From the NCBI GenBank assembly GCA_040285825.1, contig JAUPSS010000001.1, positions 186,001 through 250,000 on the forward strand: a stretch of 64,000 nucleotides of DNA, read 5' to 3'. Under the pieces are notes generated by a model. It was not told the DNA's origin and did no database searches. It was given only the letters and a program-made list of their open reading frames with translations. The position numbers and the translations under genes are program-made. Shown here piece after piece: positions 1-9,373 of this stretch (the first letter of the stretch is position 1; each line of letters opens with the position of its first letter). This DNA is from Eukaryota sp. TZLM1-RC. Its lineage: Eukaryota; Metamonada: BaSk clade.

Positions 1-430
1 TGTAAGAAACCAATTATATTGTATGTGCAAGTCTCACAGAATTGAATCTTTTTTGGAACCTCTGTTGTCAAATCTGTTTGATGCTGAAGGTGATTTTCAT
101 AAGAATAATAGAGGTGATGTCAAATTACCTGATTTAGATGGCAGCTTCATCTTATTGGATGTAATGTCTGTTGATCCTTGTAATGCCTCAAATGAAAGGC
201 TTGTTAATTCTGAAATTCATAATCCTCTTTCAAATGCTGAAAATTGCAAAATCAAAAAATACAATGAACATTTGTCCAAATTGTCTCCCAACATCATGCA
301 AAATACAACTTGTATCCATTTGTATTTTCTCTATTTGGTTCACTTGCTCCCGCTGCTTTACGTTTTTTGGCAGATTGGAGAAGAAATCACGGTAAATTTG
401 TCAATTTGGTCCTACTAGAGCGACATTTGT
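1..430 (+). mobile_element. 3' fragment of RLE-type non-LTR retrotransposon (type E/B-like)
   Basis: The plus strand encodes the C-terminal part of a retrotransposon protein and is cut by the left window edge. The reading includes NRGDV, then a D-rich stretch with LLDVMSVDP, then KIKKYNEHL; this spacing resembles the restriction-like endonuclease core of R2/NeSL/CRE-like LINEs. The same protein segment recurs at 31.6 kb (plus) and 55.1-55.4 kb (minus), which shows it is repetitive. The frame breaks after about position 290 and homology to the 55-kb copy fades by about 430. It is a dead fragment. Family assignment is inferred from motif order. Confidence 0.7.
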
Positions 431-602
431 TGCCAAGTGTCAAAACTGAGTAACATAGTTTATCACTATGGATTGAAAAATACATTTTTGAGTTACCATA
501 TGTCTGGTGAAATATTCAATCCTGAATAAATTAAAAAAATATACATAAGAAAACAGTCTCAAAGCAAAAGGAACAAGGGAGTTGGACATTACACAATTAA
601 AG

Positions 603-1115
603 TCAACGATGACGACTGTCTCTCTTATGTCCTTCCCTATATCTACTCCGCCTCTTTCCTCGAAAAGATTCTCTATAATGATCTGCACTGTGACGATGGG
701 GTTCATGTCCCTTGTGTCTACCTGACTTATCATCCTTATCCTTCTCCTTCTGCCGCAATTCCTGTTCTATAAAAGCCTTCAACTTTGAAAGGTCTTCAGA
801 TGATTCTTCCTTAGCTGGTTCAACGTCCCATTCAGCCATTGGATCCTCCAAATGTTGAAGTTTTTGTTCATGTGCAATATTACCAGACTTGAACAAAGGA
901 CAATCCCGGGAATTTGCTCTATGACCAAATTGTTTACATTTGAAACATTGAGCTACCTCAAGAGTGTTGGGCTTAAGTGGGACAGCTCCTGGAGGTGCGG
1001 CGGTGAGAAATTCTCGAAGTGCTCTATTCTCAGGTCTATCAGGTATCTTGTCATCAATGCTGCGTTCTTTGGAAGGAGGGGACTTTTGTCTACCAAGACG
1101 TACAATTGTACCCAT
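603..1115 (-). CDS. RP9: RP9/PAP-1-like zinc knuckle protein
   Basis: The 170-residue protein resembles RP9 (PIM1-associated protein, linked to pre-mRNA splicing in animals). It carries the family order: IPDRPEN, then REFL, a proline-rich step, then a knuckle CFKCKQFGHRANSRDCP (about residues 57-73), a short spacer and a HLEDPM motif. The family knuckle has the form CxxC-GHR-xxxx-CP and is followed by an EDPM motif, as here. The last 60 residues are Arg/His/Lys-rich with RS-like dipeptides, typical of nuclear splicing factors. The start is the first ATG of the frame. Nuclear RNA-processing work is inferred from family membership. No intron is needed. Confidence 0.75.
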   Translation of the reverse strand: MGTIVRLGRQKSPPSKERSIDDKIPDRPENRALREFLTAAPPGAVPLKPNTLEVAQCFKCKQFGHRANSRDCPLFKSGNIAHEQKLQHLEDPMAEWDVEPAKEESSEDLSKLKAFIEQELRQKEKDKDDKSGRHKGHEPHRHSADHYRESFRGKRRSRYREGHKRDSRHR

Positions 1116-1448
1116 TGTGGTAAGAAGGGTAAGAAGTTTTTTGAAATCAAAATTTTATTGATTACTAAGAATCAGATCTAATACTCCTTACTTTACTCCT
1201 AACTTTATTGATGAATTATCTGTTTTGGTTAAGGTTGTTCTATCGTAGCTCACTGACAGTCTTCTGCCTTCTACAAGACTTACAAAGGAACAACTGCTGT
1301 ATGGAATTGACATAAAAGTGATCAATTTCGTTACAATTATGAGTTCAATAAACATGTTGTGATTCTTCCTTTCTTCCTTTCTTGTAAGCACCCAGATTCT
1401 TTCACTTATAGATTCTACTATATGTAGATTCATATACTAGTAGTTATT
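1116..1448. other. intergenic, nothing recognised
   Basis: This gap of about 330 bp lies upstream of the RP9-like gene and downstream of the TCF25 stop codon, both on the minus strand. It is AT-rich and I see no coding, repeat or RNA signal in it. Confidence 0.5.
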
Positions 1449-2942
1449 CTATCTATAATCTTCAATTTGATCTAACGGCTTGCTAAACCACGGTAACAAA
1501 GATTTAAAAAAAAGAATGATTGGATGTACTGAAATGGCTTTCAAAAACTTTGCTCTATTTAGGTTATTTTGGTGTTGCTGTAGCCTAATCAATATCTGAT
1601 CAGATTCTTCAAGAAAAGACTCTGTGAAATAATTTACAGAAAATAATTCAAAGTAATTGTTTTCAGGAGGAATATAAATAGATCTGTAATATCGAGCCCT
1701 TTTGTAAACGTCAGCATTTTGATTGATTAAATCAGCCACGTGGGCTGCCGACTGACATATAAATGATATATGCTTTTTCAAAAATAAGAACAACCGTTCT
1801 ACTTGGAGATACATAAAAAAGACTAAATCTGATCCGCCAGGTAAACCAGATATTGAATTAGATTTAAAAGCAAAAGAATTCAATTCACGTGGAATATTGG
1901 ATTCATTGAACAATTTTCCATTAATGACAGATATAAATTCAGGAAATAAAAGAAAACATTGATTAAAAGCCCCCAAAATATCATTTGATGGAGAATGTAA
2001 CTCTGCCAAGGCTATTGAATAAGATAAAGCAAAACTTGGTATCATTGTTAAACAAGGAAGTCGCTTGAATTCAAAATAAGTAAGATTGTAAAGAAGTTCA
2101 AAATTTCTAATAAAATCAACCAAATCCGATGGTGACCTGCTTTTTAAAAAAAACTCGTCTATAAGAACTAAAAATCTAAATTTGTCAGAACAATCAACTT
2201 GAAGTGCAAACTTACAGCATTCAACAGCTGATTTAAACTTTCCTGAACGGGCAAGTAAACGTGCATGTGTTGCTAATGATTGAAGAAATACGGTAACCAA
2301 ATCATCATCAGGGTCAAAAAAACATTCATCACGTGACTGATTTTGGTTAATGAAAGGCCTAAAGACTGGTTCCAAAGATGCTAAACTTGATCTGATTAAC
2401 TCGTGACCTTTACTTGCATGATCAGCCTTCAACAGCAACATTCCAGTCTCATAAAGCAAGGGTGCATAGAAAGGGAAAGTAGAACACGCTTCAATGAAAC
2501 AAGTAAGATCATTGGATGTTCTAGCCGTTTCAAGGGCAGTGAAAGCCTCGTCAAAAGCTAGGGTGGCATCATGAGAGAGGGTAATGATCCTACCATTAGG
2601 GGATTTGGTGGAGGTGATGCCTTGTAGACAGATACGTCTTCTTATAGGAGCAAAAAAAGAAGCTATACCTGTTCGAACACCGGCGAGGAGAGGAGTTTGG
2701 ACGTGTAGAACATTAATAGTATTGTGATAAGATGGTGTGTTTGAAGTTGTGGACTCTTGTTCTTTTGTTGTTGTTGGTGATAATGGTGGCACCTCTGAAG
2801 GAATGTTGAATGTTAAAGAATGTGAGGATTCTTCAAACTCAGTTGATTCAGAACAATGAGAATCTATCTCATTACAAGGTTGAAAGAGCTCATCTTCAGA
2901 GGGTGGATTCTCGTTATCCAATAGATCAAAGACATTCGACAT
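1449..2942 (-). CDS. TCF25: TCF25/NULP1-like protein (ribosome quality control factor)
   Basis: This 497-residue protein matches the TCF25 family, called Rqc1 in yeast, which works in the ribosome quality-control complex on stalled 60S subunits. Visible signs are the central helical TPR-like region (runs such as ECCKFALQVDCSDKFRFLVLID), a hydrophobic segment around PSFALSYSIALAEL that matches the family's inner repeat, and the C-terminal signature ILFFKSLLPWF. The N-terminal 90 residues are acidic and Ser/Thr-rich. The frame stays open to an upstream TTG at 2957, but I chose the ATG at 2942, which gives MSNVFDLLD. The basic N-terminal tract of animal TCF25 is not evident. Family identity is fairly certain; function is by homology. 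Confidence 0.8.
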   Translation of the reverse strand: MSNVFDLLDNENPPSEDELFQPCNEIDSHCSESTEFEESSHSLTFNIPSEVPPLSPTTTKEQESTTSNTPSYHNTINVLHVQTPLLAGVRTGIASFFAPIRRRICLQGITSTKSPNGRIITLSHDATLAFDEAFTALETARTSNDLTCFIEACSTFPFYAPLLYETGMLLLKADHASKGHELIRSSLASLEPVFRPFINQNQSRDECFFDPDDDLVTVFLQSLATHARLLARSGKFKSAVECCKFALQVDCSDKFRFLVLIDEFFLKSRSPSDLVDFIRNFELLYNLTYFEFKRLPCLTMIPSFALSYSIALAELHSPSNDILGAFNQCFLLFPEFISVINGKLFNESNIPRELNSFAFKSNSISGLPGGSDLVFFMYLQVERLFLFLKKHISFICQSAAHVADLINQNADVYKRARYYRSIYIPPENNYFELFSVNYFTESFLEESDQILIRLQQHQNNLNRAKFLKAISVHPIILFFKSLLPWFSKPLDQIEDYR

Positions 2943-3586
2943 TGGACAATTGGACAAGAAACTATTAATAAATTCTGCCCTATTTTGTACTTATCAAAGA
3001 TTGAGTTCAAAAGTAGAGTATGAGTGTTTCACCCAGAGTTACCAGAAAGATCATTATTGTTTTATTCTTGGGTGACCGAAGGTGAATCAGTAATAACAAA
3101 AATGGTTTGAACTATTCAATCTTTGATTCAAAGCGTTCTCGGTATGATTTTTGTGTAGTAACAGGTTCCCAAAAGCATGGATAGTTCTGTATTGAAAAAG
3201 TATATTCTATGAATTCTTGAGATCATTATGTTACTCGAGAATTCAAGCGGTTCCACTCAACTCAAACCACACTTGATCAAATTGGCGCTTTATACAAAAA
3301 ACTATTTATTGATCAGAAAACGGAAATATCATATAACTCCCAACAGATTAACCAGATAATTTGAAACCAATGTTTTGCTGGTAGGGAATAATTCAAATTT
3401 GTGTTCAAGTTGAGACAATAAACAACTCCAATAACCTTGTACTAGACTTATCACAGTTCCTTCTTGTGTTCTGCCAAGATCGTGACCAAATTTTAAACAC
3501 TAAGTCACCAATAGCTGGCTTTATCAATGGGTAAACTAAATTAACGTCTTGATAGACTAATTCCAAACACTGTAGAGTAGATTGAT
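2943..3586. other. divergent intergenic region TCF25 / G6PD
   Basis: This 640-bp AT-rich region separates two divergently transcribed genes and should hold both promoters. The only notable content is a 25-bp word (2964-2988) found again exactly at 29466-29490. I see no credible open reading frame. Confidence 0.5.
2964..2988 (+). repeat. 25-bp exact repeat, copy 1
   Basis: The word beginning ATTAATAAATTC and ending CCCTATTTTGT is identical to 29466-29490; the bases on either side differ. It lies just upstream of the TCF25 start, in reverse orientation relative to that gene. Its nature is unknown. Confidence 0.6.
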
Positions 3587-5229
3587 ATGACAAAACAAAT
3601 ACTTCCTGAAGTTACGATGTCACGACCACGCTCGGATAGCGAATCCTCACTCTTCAAACACCCAGAATCCCGTGGGCACTTTACTGTTGTAGTTTTTGGG
3701 GCTTCAGGTGATCTCGCTAGAAGAAAGGTGTTACCTTCTTTGTTTTCCCTCTACCACAAGGGACTTCTCGATCCTCTCACTGGTTTAACCGTCATTGGCT
3801 ATGGACGGTCGGACTTATCTACTGAAGAATTCCACAACTCTCTCAAACATGAGTTTCAAATCAATTGCAAAAACTTTGAAGACCATCACATAGAAGCTGG
3901 TGATTGTTTCAACTTACTTGAGAGGTTCCTTGACAAGTGTGTTTTTATTAAAGGACAGTATGACAACAAACAAGATTTCAGTAGATTGAGTGATTACATT
4001 TCGGAAGTTGAAGCAGAGTACATTGATGCCAAAGTTCCCTGCTCAAGAGTGTTCTATTTGTCAATTCCTCCATCAATCTTTCTTCCAGTTGCTGAGCTTG
4101 TCCATACTCATTGTAGAGCTGTTGATGGCCGTACGTTGTTGGTTGTTGAGAAACCGTTTGGTAGAGACCTTGAGAGTGCCATTCAACTGGAAAGAGCTTT
4201 AAAGTCCATGTACTCTGAGCCTGAACTTTTCCGAATCGACCATTGTGTGTATCTTGATCTTCCCTTATCTCAGATTTAGGAAAGGGCATGTCGACTCCTT
4301 GATAACTTACTTTAGAAATCGTTTCCTTACTGCTGATAATGAGGTTTCTTATCTAAGTTAATTCTAATCCTAGGTTTAGTAACGTCATATTTGAACCAAT
4401 ATGGAATAGTCACTACATTGAAAGTGTAGAGATTTCATTCTTAGAAAAGGCTATCGTTTCTGGTAGAGGTGGATACTACTCTCAAATGGGGGTAATAAGA
4501 GATATATTTCAAAACCACCTGTTGAATGTATTGTCCTTCGTGGCCATGGATCAACCTTATTCGTTGGACGCAGATGCTATTCGTGATGAATGTGTAAAGC
4601 TATTGAAACAAATCAAAACTCTGGACATGAGTAATATCATAACTGGTCAGTACTTGGGGTTCCATGATGACCCCACTATTCCTCCCGACTGTAAGGTTCC
4701 TACCTACTGTGCGGCAGTATTGGAGGTAAACAACAGGAGATGGGATGGAGTTCCTTTCTTCGTGAGAATGGGCAAAGCTCTACACAAGAATGCTTCCTAT
4801 ATTAAAATAAGATTCAAGGAAGTTCCTGGCAACCTGTTTAGACACAAGCCGTGGCAGGACAACTCTCATAACAGAGAGAACCATCTCTTCCTCAGTATTC
4901 AGCCAGAAGCTGGTCTCAAGCTTGGAATCACAGGAAAAGTCCCAGGATTTGGAACAACGTTGAACAATTTGAATTTAAACATGTTTTACCATTCAATGGG
5001 CATTAGAACTTTGCCAGATGCTTACGAATCAGTGCTTTTATCAATGCTTTCCTTTGACCAATCACTCTTTCTTAGACATGACCAGATCTATGAAAGTTGG
5101 AGAATCATTAATGATGTGATTCATCAATTGGATAATGAACCTCAGGAATTCAATTATCAGATAGGGAGCGAAGGACCTTTAGAAGCTAGTGATTTTGTTG
5201 GCAAATGGGACTTTCGTTGGTGCATGTAG
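3587..5229 (+). CDS. G6PD: glucose-6-phosphate 1-dehydrogenase, two short introns and an apparent 1-nt frameshift
   Basis: Cytosolic G6PD oxidises glucose 6-phosphate with NADP+ as the first step of the pentose phosphate pathway. The NADP-binding motif GASGDLA is at residues 38-44, EKPFG follows near 188, and RIDH near 217. Intron 1 is best placed at 4245-4273 (29 nt), which restores the catalytic RIDHYLGK. The next exon then needs one extra base in the GGG run at about 4284-4286 to continue as GHVDSLITYFR. Intron 2 is 4321-4357 (37 nt), and exon 3 reads RFSNVIFEPIWN and onward. An in-frame alternative splice (intron 4249-4279, 524 residues in total) avoids the shift but destroys YLGK. The stop is at 5227-5229 and a MULE is inserted just beyond it. 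The missing base may be an assembly error or a real lesion. Confidence 0.9.
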
Positions 5230-5243
5230 AACAACAAATAAAA

Positions 5244-5327
5244 GGGTTAATTTCATAAATATCACTTTTCCAACACACAAGTTTCACAAATGTCACTTTC
5301 TTGTGTCTTAGTTTCATAAATATCAGT
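5244..5327 (+). repeat. MULE left terminal inverted repeat
   Basis: These 84 bp begin GGGTTAATTTCA and end AATATCAGT. They are the reverse complement of 5846-5929 with four mismatches, all within the outer 18 bp or so. Confidence 0.9.
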
Positions 5328-5412
5328 TTTATTCTATTTTCAAATGGTCATCTACTGGATATCAATTGCTGGTACAATCAACATGTTCTTTCTTAGATAG
5401 ACTTGGGACTGT

Positions 5413-5776
5413 TCATGTCTTGCAATAATCCATTAATTTCCTTCTATAAACTTCCAACATGACAACAATTGGTAGTCCTCTCAGTGACTTCATCCAACTA
5501 TTGAGAGACTCTGCGACATTACTGGTCACATGTCCGTAGGTCTGTCCTTTGAACATATAACTGCTCCAATTCTCCACACCAACTGCTTGCAGAAAGTTGT
5601 AGGCCTTGAGTGAAATACTCATGATAACATTCATAGCATTGTTAAAGTCTTCAGCTGTTACTGCTTTGGCAGCTTCCCAAACAACTCCGATAAGCTTCTT
5701 CTTCCGACACTTCTTTGTTAAATTGTCCGCTAAGTGTCTTACACAGAAAGCGAAACAATTGTATGGTCTGTCGTAG
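5413..5776 (-). pseudogene. MULE transposase, C-terminal remnant
   Basis: The minus strand reads continuously for about 120 residues, from DRPYNCFAFCVRHLADNL through WEAAKAVTAEDFNNAM to YGHVTSNVAESLNSWMKS, and ends LMDYCKT. The CVRHLA..N, W..A and TSN.AES.N.W motifs are characteristic of the C-terminal third of MULE transposases. The catalytic DDE core and N-terminal zinc finger are absent, so this is an internal deletion remnant between the element's inverted repeats. Its start is not a real translation start. Confidence 0.85.
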
Positions 5777-5845
5777 AACTTTCATAGATTGAAAATCATC
5801 ATCGACTCTAAGGACAATGGGGTTGTCTGATACTGATTGTCTGAT

Positions 5846-5929
5846 ACTGATATTTATGAAACTAAGACACAAGAAAGTGACATTTGTGAAACTTGTGTGT
5901 TGGAAAAGTGACATTTGTGAAATTGCCCC
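5846..5929 (-). repeat. MULE right terminal inverted repeat
   Basis: This is the partner of 5244-5327. It is followed directly by the second copy of the 9-bp target duplication CAAATAAAA (5930-5938). Confidence 0.9.
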
Positions 5930-6059
5930 CAAATAAAACAAAGGTGCAAAGGATGTACAGTAGGTTAACTCCTTACAAATTACTGTTTCTTCACTTAATT
6001 TATTAATCAATTTGAAATTAAAATTGATTGAAGTTTGTTTCTGAAGAATCTCTATTGTA

Positions 6060-7612
6060 ATCAGTCAAATGTCAATTAATTCAAAAATACATTACAAATA
6101 TCATGGTTTGCCATGATGTAATTCCAACTATCGTTTGAAACCAAATTTTCTGTATGGTAACTTATACAGGTGGAAAATGAACGTTTGTTCATGAATATTG
6201 ATAAAAATATACTAGAGTATTTCGAAAACGAACCCAAATGACGAATAGCATCAATTGAATATAATTTGGCTTGAATTTCAATATCATCAACTATTGTGGA
6301 AACTGGAGAATTCGATAACAAAACACATTTAAGTAAATTAAGTCGAAGACCAATTGTGGTAAATAATTCTTTAAAACATACAGTTGCTTTTTTCACAATA
6401 TTTAAATCACCAATTAGCACAACATCATCCATATATGCAATCATTTTTAGTGAAGGAAACATCTCTTGAATTTGCAGTAAAATAGGATGAATGGCCAAAC
6501 AAAACAAAAGAGGTCCTAACGGATCTCCTTGCTTTACGCCACTTGATGAACTCAAAATGTTGTTACCAAAATGTAAATTAGAATATGTGCAATATGTTGA
6601 TTGAAAATACGGTATTAATTCCGGCATATATTGCAATAGAGCACCATGGATACTGCGACGACTTAGTGAATTGAAAGCATTACTAAAATCCAATGACATA
6701 CAAACATTGAATTCATCCAACAACAAGGTTCCTGATCGTCCATTCAAAGAAATTGCAAAATTGAATCTTTCGTTTAGATTTTCGAACTTTATCATTTTTT
6801 TTGTTCATTTTGACTTCCAAAGGATCATAATGATTGTGCTTGCTGAATTCGTTTTGAACTAATATTTTCATCACATCTTGATGTCTACAGTGTGTGCTAA
6901 TGATTAGGTCAACTGTCTTAAAATCAATTAATATATCAATATTGTCTTTAAACGCAGAAACATCATCCATGGTTAAACCTGAATTACTGCACATCGACTA
7001 CAAAGTATCTCTCACTCGATTGTGAGGGAAATCACGAAATTTTCCAAATTTGTGACAATTAAAAATATGGTGCAAAGTAGAAAATTGTCCACATCTACAT
7101 CTCAAACCTTTACAATATTTACAGGTTCATTTAAATGCATTTTTAAAATGAGTCTCCAAACATCATCATCTAACCACAATCCAAATTTTTGTGGTGGTTG
7201 AGTAATAAAAGCAGCACCAGCAGAAACACCTCAATTACTGGATACTTCTTTTAAAAAATTATATAGCTTTTTATTTCCTGAATGTTTAGAATTTGAACCA
7301 TTCAGAAATGCTTTTTCTTCGTTATCAGTAATTCTTTTCTGTAAATTCACTACAAGTTTGGTTAACAAATCAAAGGAACGAGCATCAACTGTTTTTGGAG
7401 AAGTATTTTGATGAAAAAGTCGTAACCACTCATCTGGAGGAAAATCGATAATTGGATTTTGAAGGTCATAGAACTTTCTTAATATTGGATTTTTTCACAA
7501 ATGATAACCACAAGGCAGGAATTGTTTGGAAAAATTGAAAAGAAAATTCTTCATTTCACCAATAGAATCTGCTTTGAAAGGTCTACGTCAAACCATTTGA
7601 TCTTTTTTCACC
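6060..7612 (-). mobile_element. RLE-type non-LTR retrotransposon fragment, diverged type C
   Basis: Read on the minus strand from about 7610 downwards, fragments of one protein can be followed: PPDEWLRLFHQ, then KFGLWLDDDVWRLILKMHL, then a knuckle CRCGQFSTLHHIFNCHK, then HNRVRDTL and DNIDILIDFKTVDL. The order matches the knuckle plus endonuclease-like region of family A at low identity (CICSNSPQLTLRHALNC, HDAVRDTV, then a D-rich core). Several stops and shifts interrupt it, so it is an old, dead copy. A piece of a family A palm domain (6225-6793) interrupts it before its last 150 bp or so. Confidence 0.65.
6225..6793 (-). mobile_element. family A reverse transcriptase palm fragment inside type C element
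   Basis: This open segment encodes RT motifs in order: SLDFSNAFNS (motif A aspartate), SSSGVKQGDPLGPLLF (motif B), and IAYMDDVVLIGD (motif C with an intact YMDD). Its protein is close to the copies at 21.8-22.1 kb and 35.8-36.0 kb. It lacks the family's 3' end as well as the 5' end. Both junctions carry TTTCGAA, so it may have arrived by recombination rather than by normal target-primed insertion. The intact YMDD does not make it functional, since most of the protein is missing. Confidence 0.75.
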
Positions 7613-7764
7613 CCTTTTCTCATAAACGTCCTCTTTGATCATTTTCTGTGTTGTAAACCCTAAAGATTTTGATGAACAGTAACTTAGTTCTATGAAGTTC
7701 AGTGGTTTTTAAATAGATACTGATACAATTTATAATAAGCAAAATCATTAATTATTTAATTTAT

Positions 7765-9120
7765 TTAAATCAACTCAATTGTGTCAATGCCTTTATGGGA
7801 ATTACCAAAAAACTTTGCTGCTCTACTACCGAATTGAATGGCCCTTTTGGGTGCACCTTCACTAATTTTCAAACCTAATTCCTTTGCTAATGTTCTCAAC
7901 AACACCTTATCACTATAACCAGAACTTTCGAGTTCACATTCCCCATTCTCAAACCCTAAATGAAATGTAACATCAAGTTCCCCGCACCCCATGGCCAATG
8001 AAACAATGTTGTCAGAAAGGAAAGGAAACGCAAGATGAACCCCTGCTGAGGTAGCAACTCTATTATCCCTTCCTAGTCCCTTGATTAAAGATTTTCTAGA
8101 ATTAACAACTGAATTTAATAAAGCAAAGGATCCATGATTTTCAAAAACACTTCTGAATCGATGATAACCTACGAATAACTCATCAGCTCCCTGTCCCATC
8201 AAAATGATTGGATTGTTAGTTTGATGATCGGAAACCAGTTTAAAACCAGAATAAAGCGCAGTTGCTATATTAACATCCATTACGGTAGACATTGGGGAAG
8301 AAGCTCTACTGGCCTCAATTCGAAGTAGATCTAATTCAGAAGAAGAAAATTCTTTAAAAACATGATCCATATTCACTCGGGGGAAAAGTGATTTAATTTC
8401 AAAAAAAGATTCTTTTGCTAATAAGAGATCTGGTGCAGAGTCAGAGAAAGCTACGGTGTAGAGGTAAAGTTTCCTTTTTGAAGCTTTTTTTGAGTTTCTT
8501 TTGATGAACTCAGCAGAAGCAAAGGCAACCAGAGAAGAGTCAACACCACCAGAAAAAAGTACATGGACATCCTGAGGGGGTGCACAGGAATAGATATCGC
8601 TAATGGAAGAAACAAAGTCATCCAAACCTAAAGCTGGACGTTCAAAGAGGGAGGAAGGAAGAGGGGGTGGGGGAGGGGGAAGGCAAGAGATTGAACCAGT
8701 GTCAAGATCAAGGGTCCACACACCAGGTAAAACTTGAACAGCAAGAGAAGAGGACAGAGTAAGAAAGGATGGAGTGACAGTGGCGAGGAGGGATTGGGAT
8801 TCGTTTCGGAAAAAAAGGAGAGGCTTACGGTTGAAAAAGTCAACACCAAAGGTTACTTGGCTCCCGTTGAAAGATATGAAGCTGAATGGATGGGAAGTGG
8901 TGAGGCAGTGTTGGATTAGGTGGGATAAAGGTTTTGGAGAGGTGAAGAAAGTGGAATCGTACGTATTTATAGAATATTCTACGTCACTGTGTAGCGAATG
9001 TTGAATGTAGTGACATGATGATATGTTCAATTCTTTCAAGAAGTCCTTGGAAACAAAGCATGGGGAGGTGAAGAATGTCGGAGAAGACTTGATCCAATTA
9101 GTAATAAAACAGGCTAGCAT
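7765..9120 (-). CDS. ASNSD1: asparagine synthetase domain-containing protein 1-like
   Basis: The 451-residue protein has a degenerate N-terminal glutaminase-like half (FGVDFFNRKPLLFF at about 91-104) and an AsnB-type synthetase half with the PP-loop SGGVDS at 190-195. Further ASNSD1-type motifs are MGQGADELFVGYHRFR, GRDNRVATSAGVHLAFPFL, and the C-terminal PKRAIQFGSRAAKFFG. The N-terminal cysteine that makes glutaminase nucleophile in true AsnB is not at residue 2 (the protein starts MLAC). A proline run at 148-154 links the halves. The start is the first ATG. Whether ASNSD1 makes asparagine is not established, so I give only family identity. No introns are needed. Confidence 0.85.
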   Translation of the reverse strand: MLACFITNWIKSSPTFFTSPCFVSKDFLKELNISSCHYIQHSLHSDVEYSINTYDSTFFTSPKPLSHLIQHCLTTSHPFSFISFNGSQVTFGVDFFNRKPLLFFRNESQSLLATVTPSFLTLSSSLAVQVLPGVWTLDLDTGSISCLPPPPPPLPSSLFERPALGLDDFVSSISDIYSCAPPQDVHVLFSGGVDSSLVAFASAEFIKRNSKKASKRKLYLYTVAFSDSAPDLLLAKESFFEIKSLFPRVNMDHVFKEFSSSELDLLRIEASRASSPMSTVMDVNIATALYSGFKLVSDHQTNNPIILMGQGADELFVGYHRFRSVFENHGSFALLNSVVNSRKSLIKGLGRDNRVATSAGVHLAFPFLSDNIVSLAMGCGELDVTFHLGFENGECELESSGYSDKVLLRTLAKELGLKISEGAPKRAIQFGSRAAKFFGNSHKGIDTIELI

Positions 9121-9373
9121 AAGGTGTCACAAAACATCAGCGGATTGTAGTTGAATCAAGTTGAACTTTCGAAAATAGGTCTTTCCTTTCCTTTGTTATA
9201 CACATCTCCTCCCACCTAAATCATAAAGTACACCATTTTGTTGTATATCCTTGATACATCTCTGTTGATGATGAGTACTGGCGAGTGATCTTCAAGGATA
9301 TCAGTATAGATATCTTCTTGCCAATACTCAACACATCTCTTCTTTCTATTACAACTATTTTTTTGTTTCAGTT

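Larger units (their letters stand above)
5244..5929. mobile_element. Mutator-like (MULE) deletion derivative, 686 bp
   Basis: The element has 84-bp terminal inverted repeats (5244-5327 and 5846-5929) differing at only 4 positions. It is flanked by a perfect 9-bp direct repeat CAAATAAAA (5235-5243 and 5930-5938), the target duplication length typical of MULEs. Inside, on the minus strand, lies only the C-terminal part of a MULE transposase, so the copy cannot move on its own. Each end holds three copies of a motif near TTTCAYAAATRTCA, which may be transposase binding sites. It sits 5 bp beyond the G6PD stop codon. The near-identical ends argue for a fairly recent insertion. Confidence 0.9.

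Noticed and set aside
2943-2957. Extending TCF25, pescadillo, Tudor-SN and CEP76 upstream to the ends of their open frames
   Set aside because: The extra codons begin at TTG, not ATG, and add no conserved residues. I use the first ATG in each case.
5244-5327. Regular short repeats that could suggest a CRISPR-like array
   Set aside because: The three TTTCAYAAATRTCA motifs are part of the MULE terminal repeat, are only about 30 bp apart and there are just three per end. A eukaryotic host also makes CRISPR implausible.
8628-9004. Open frames overlapping the ASNSD1-like gene on both strands
   Set aside because: They arise from the G/C-rich proline run and from codon bias of the real gene; none has recognisable content.
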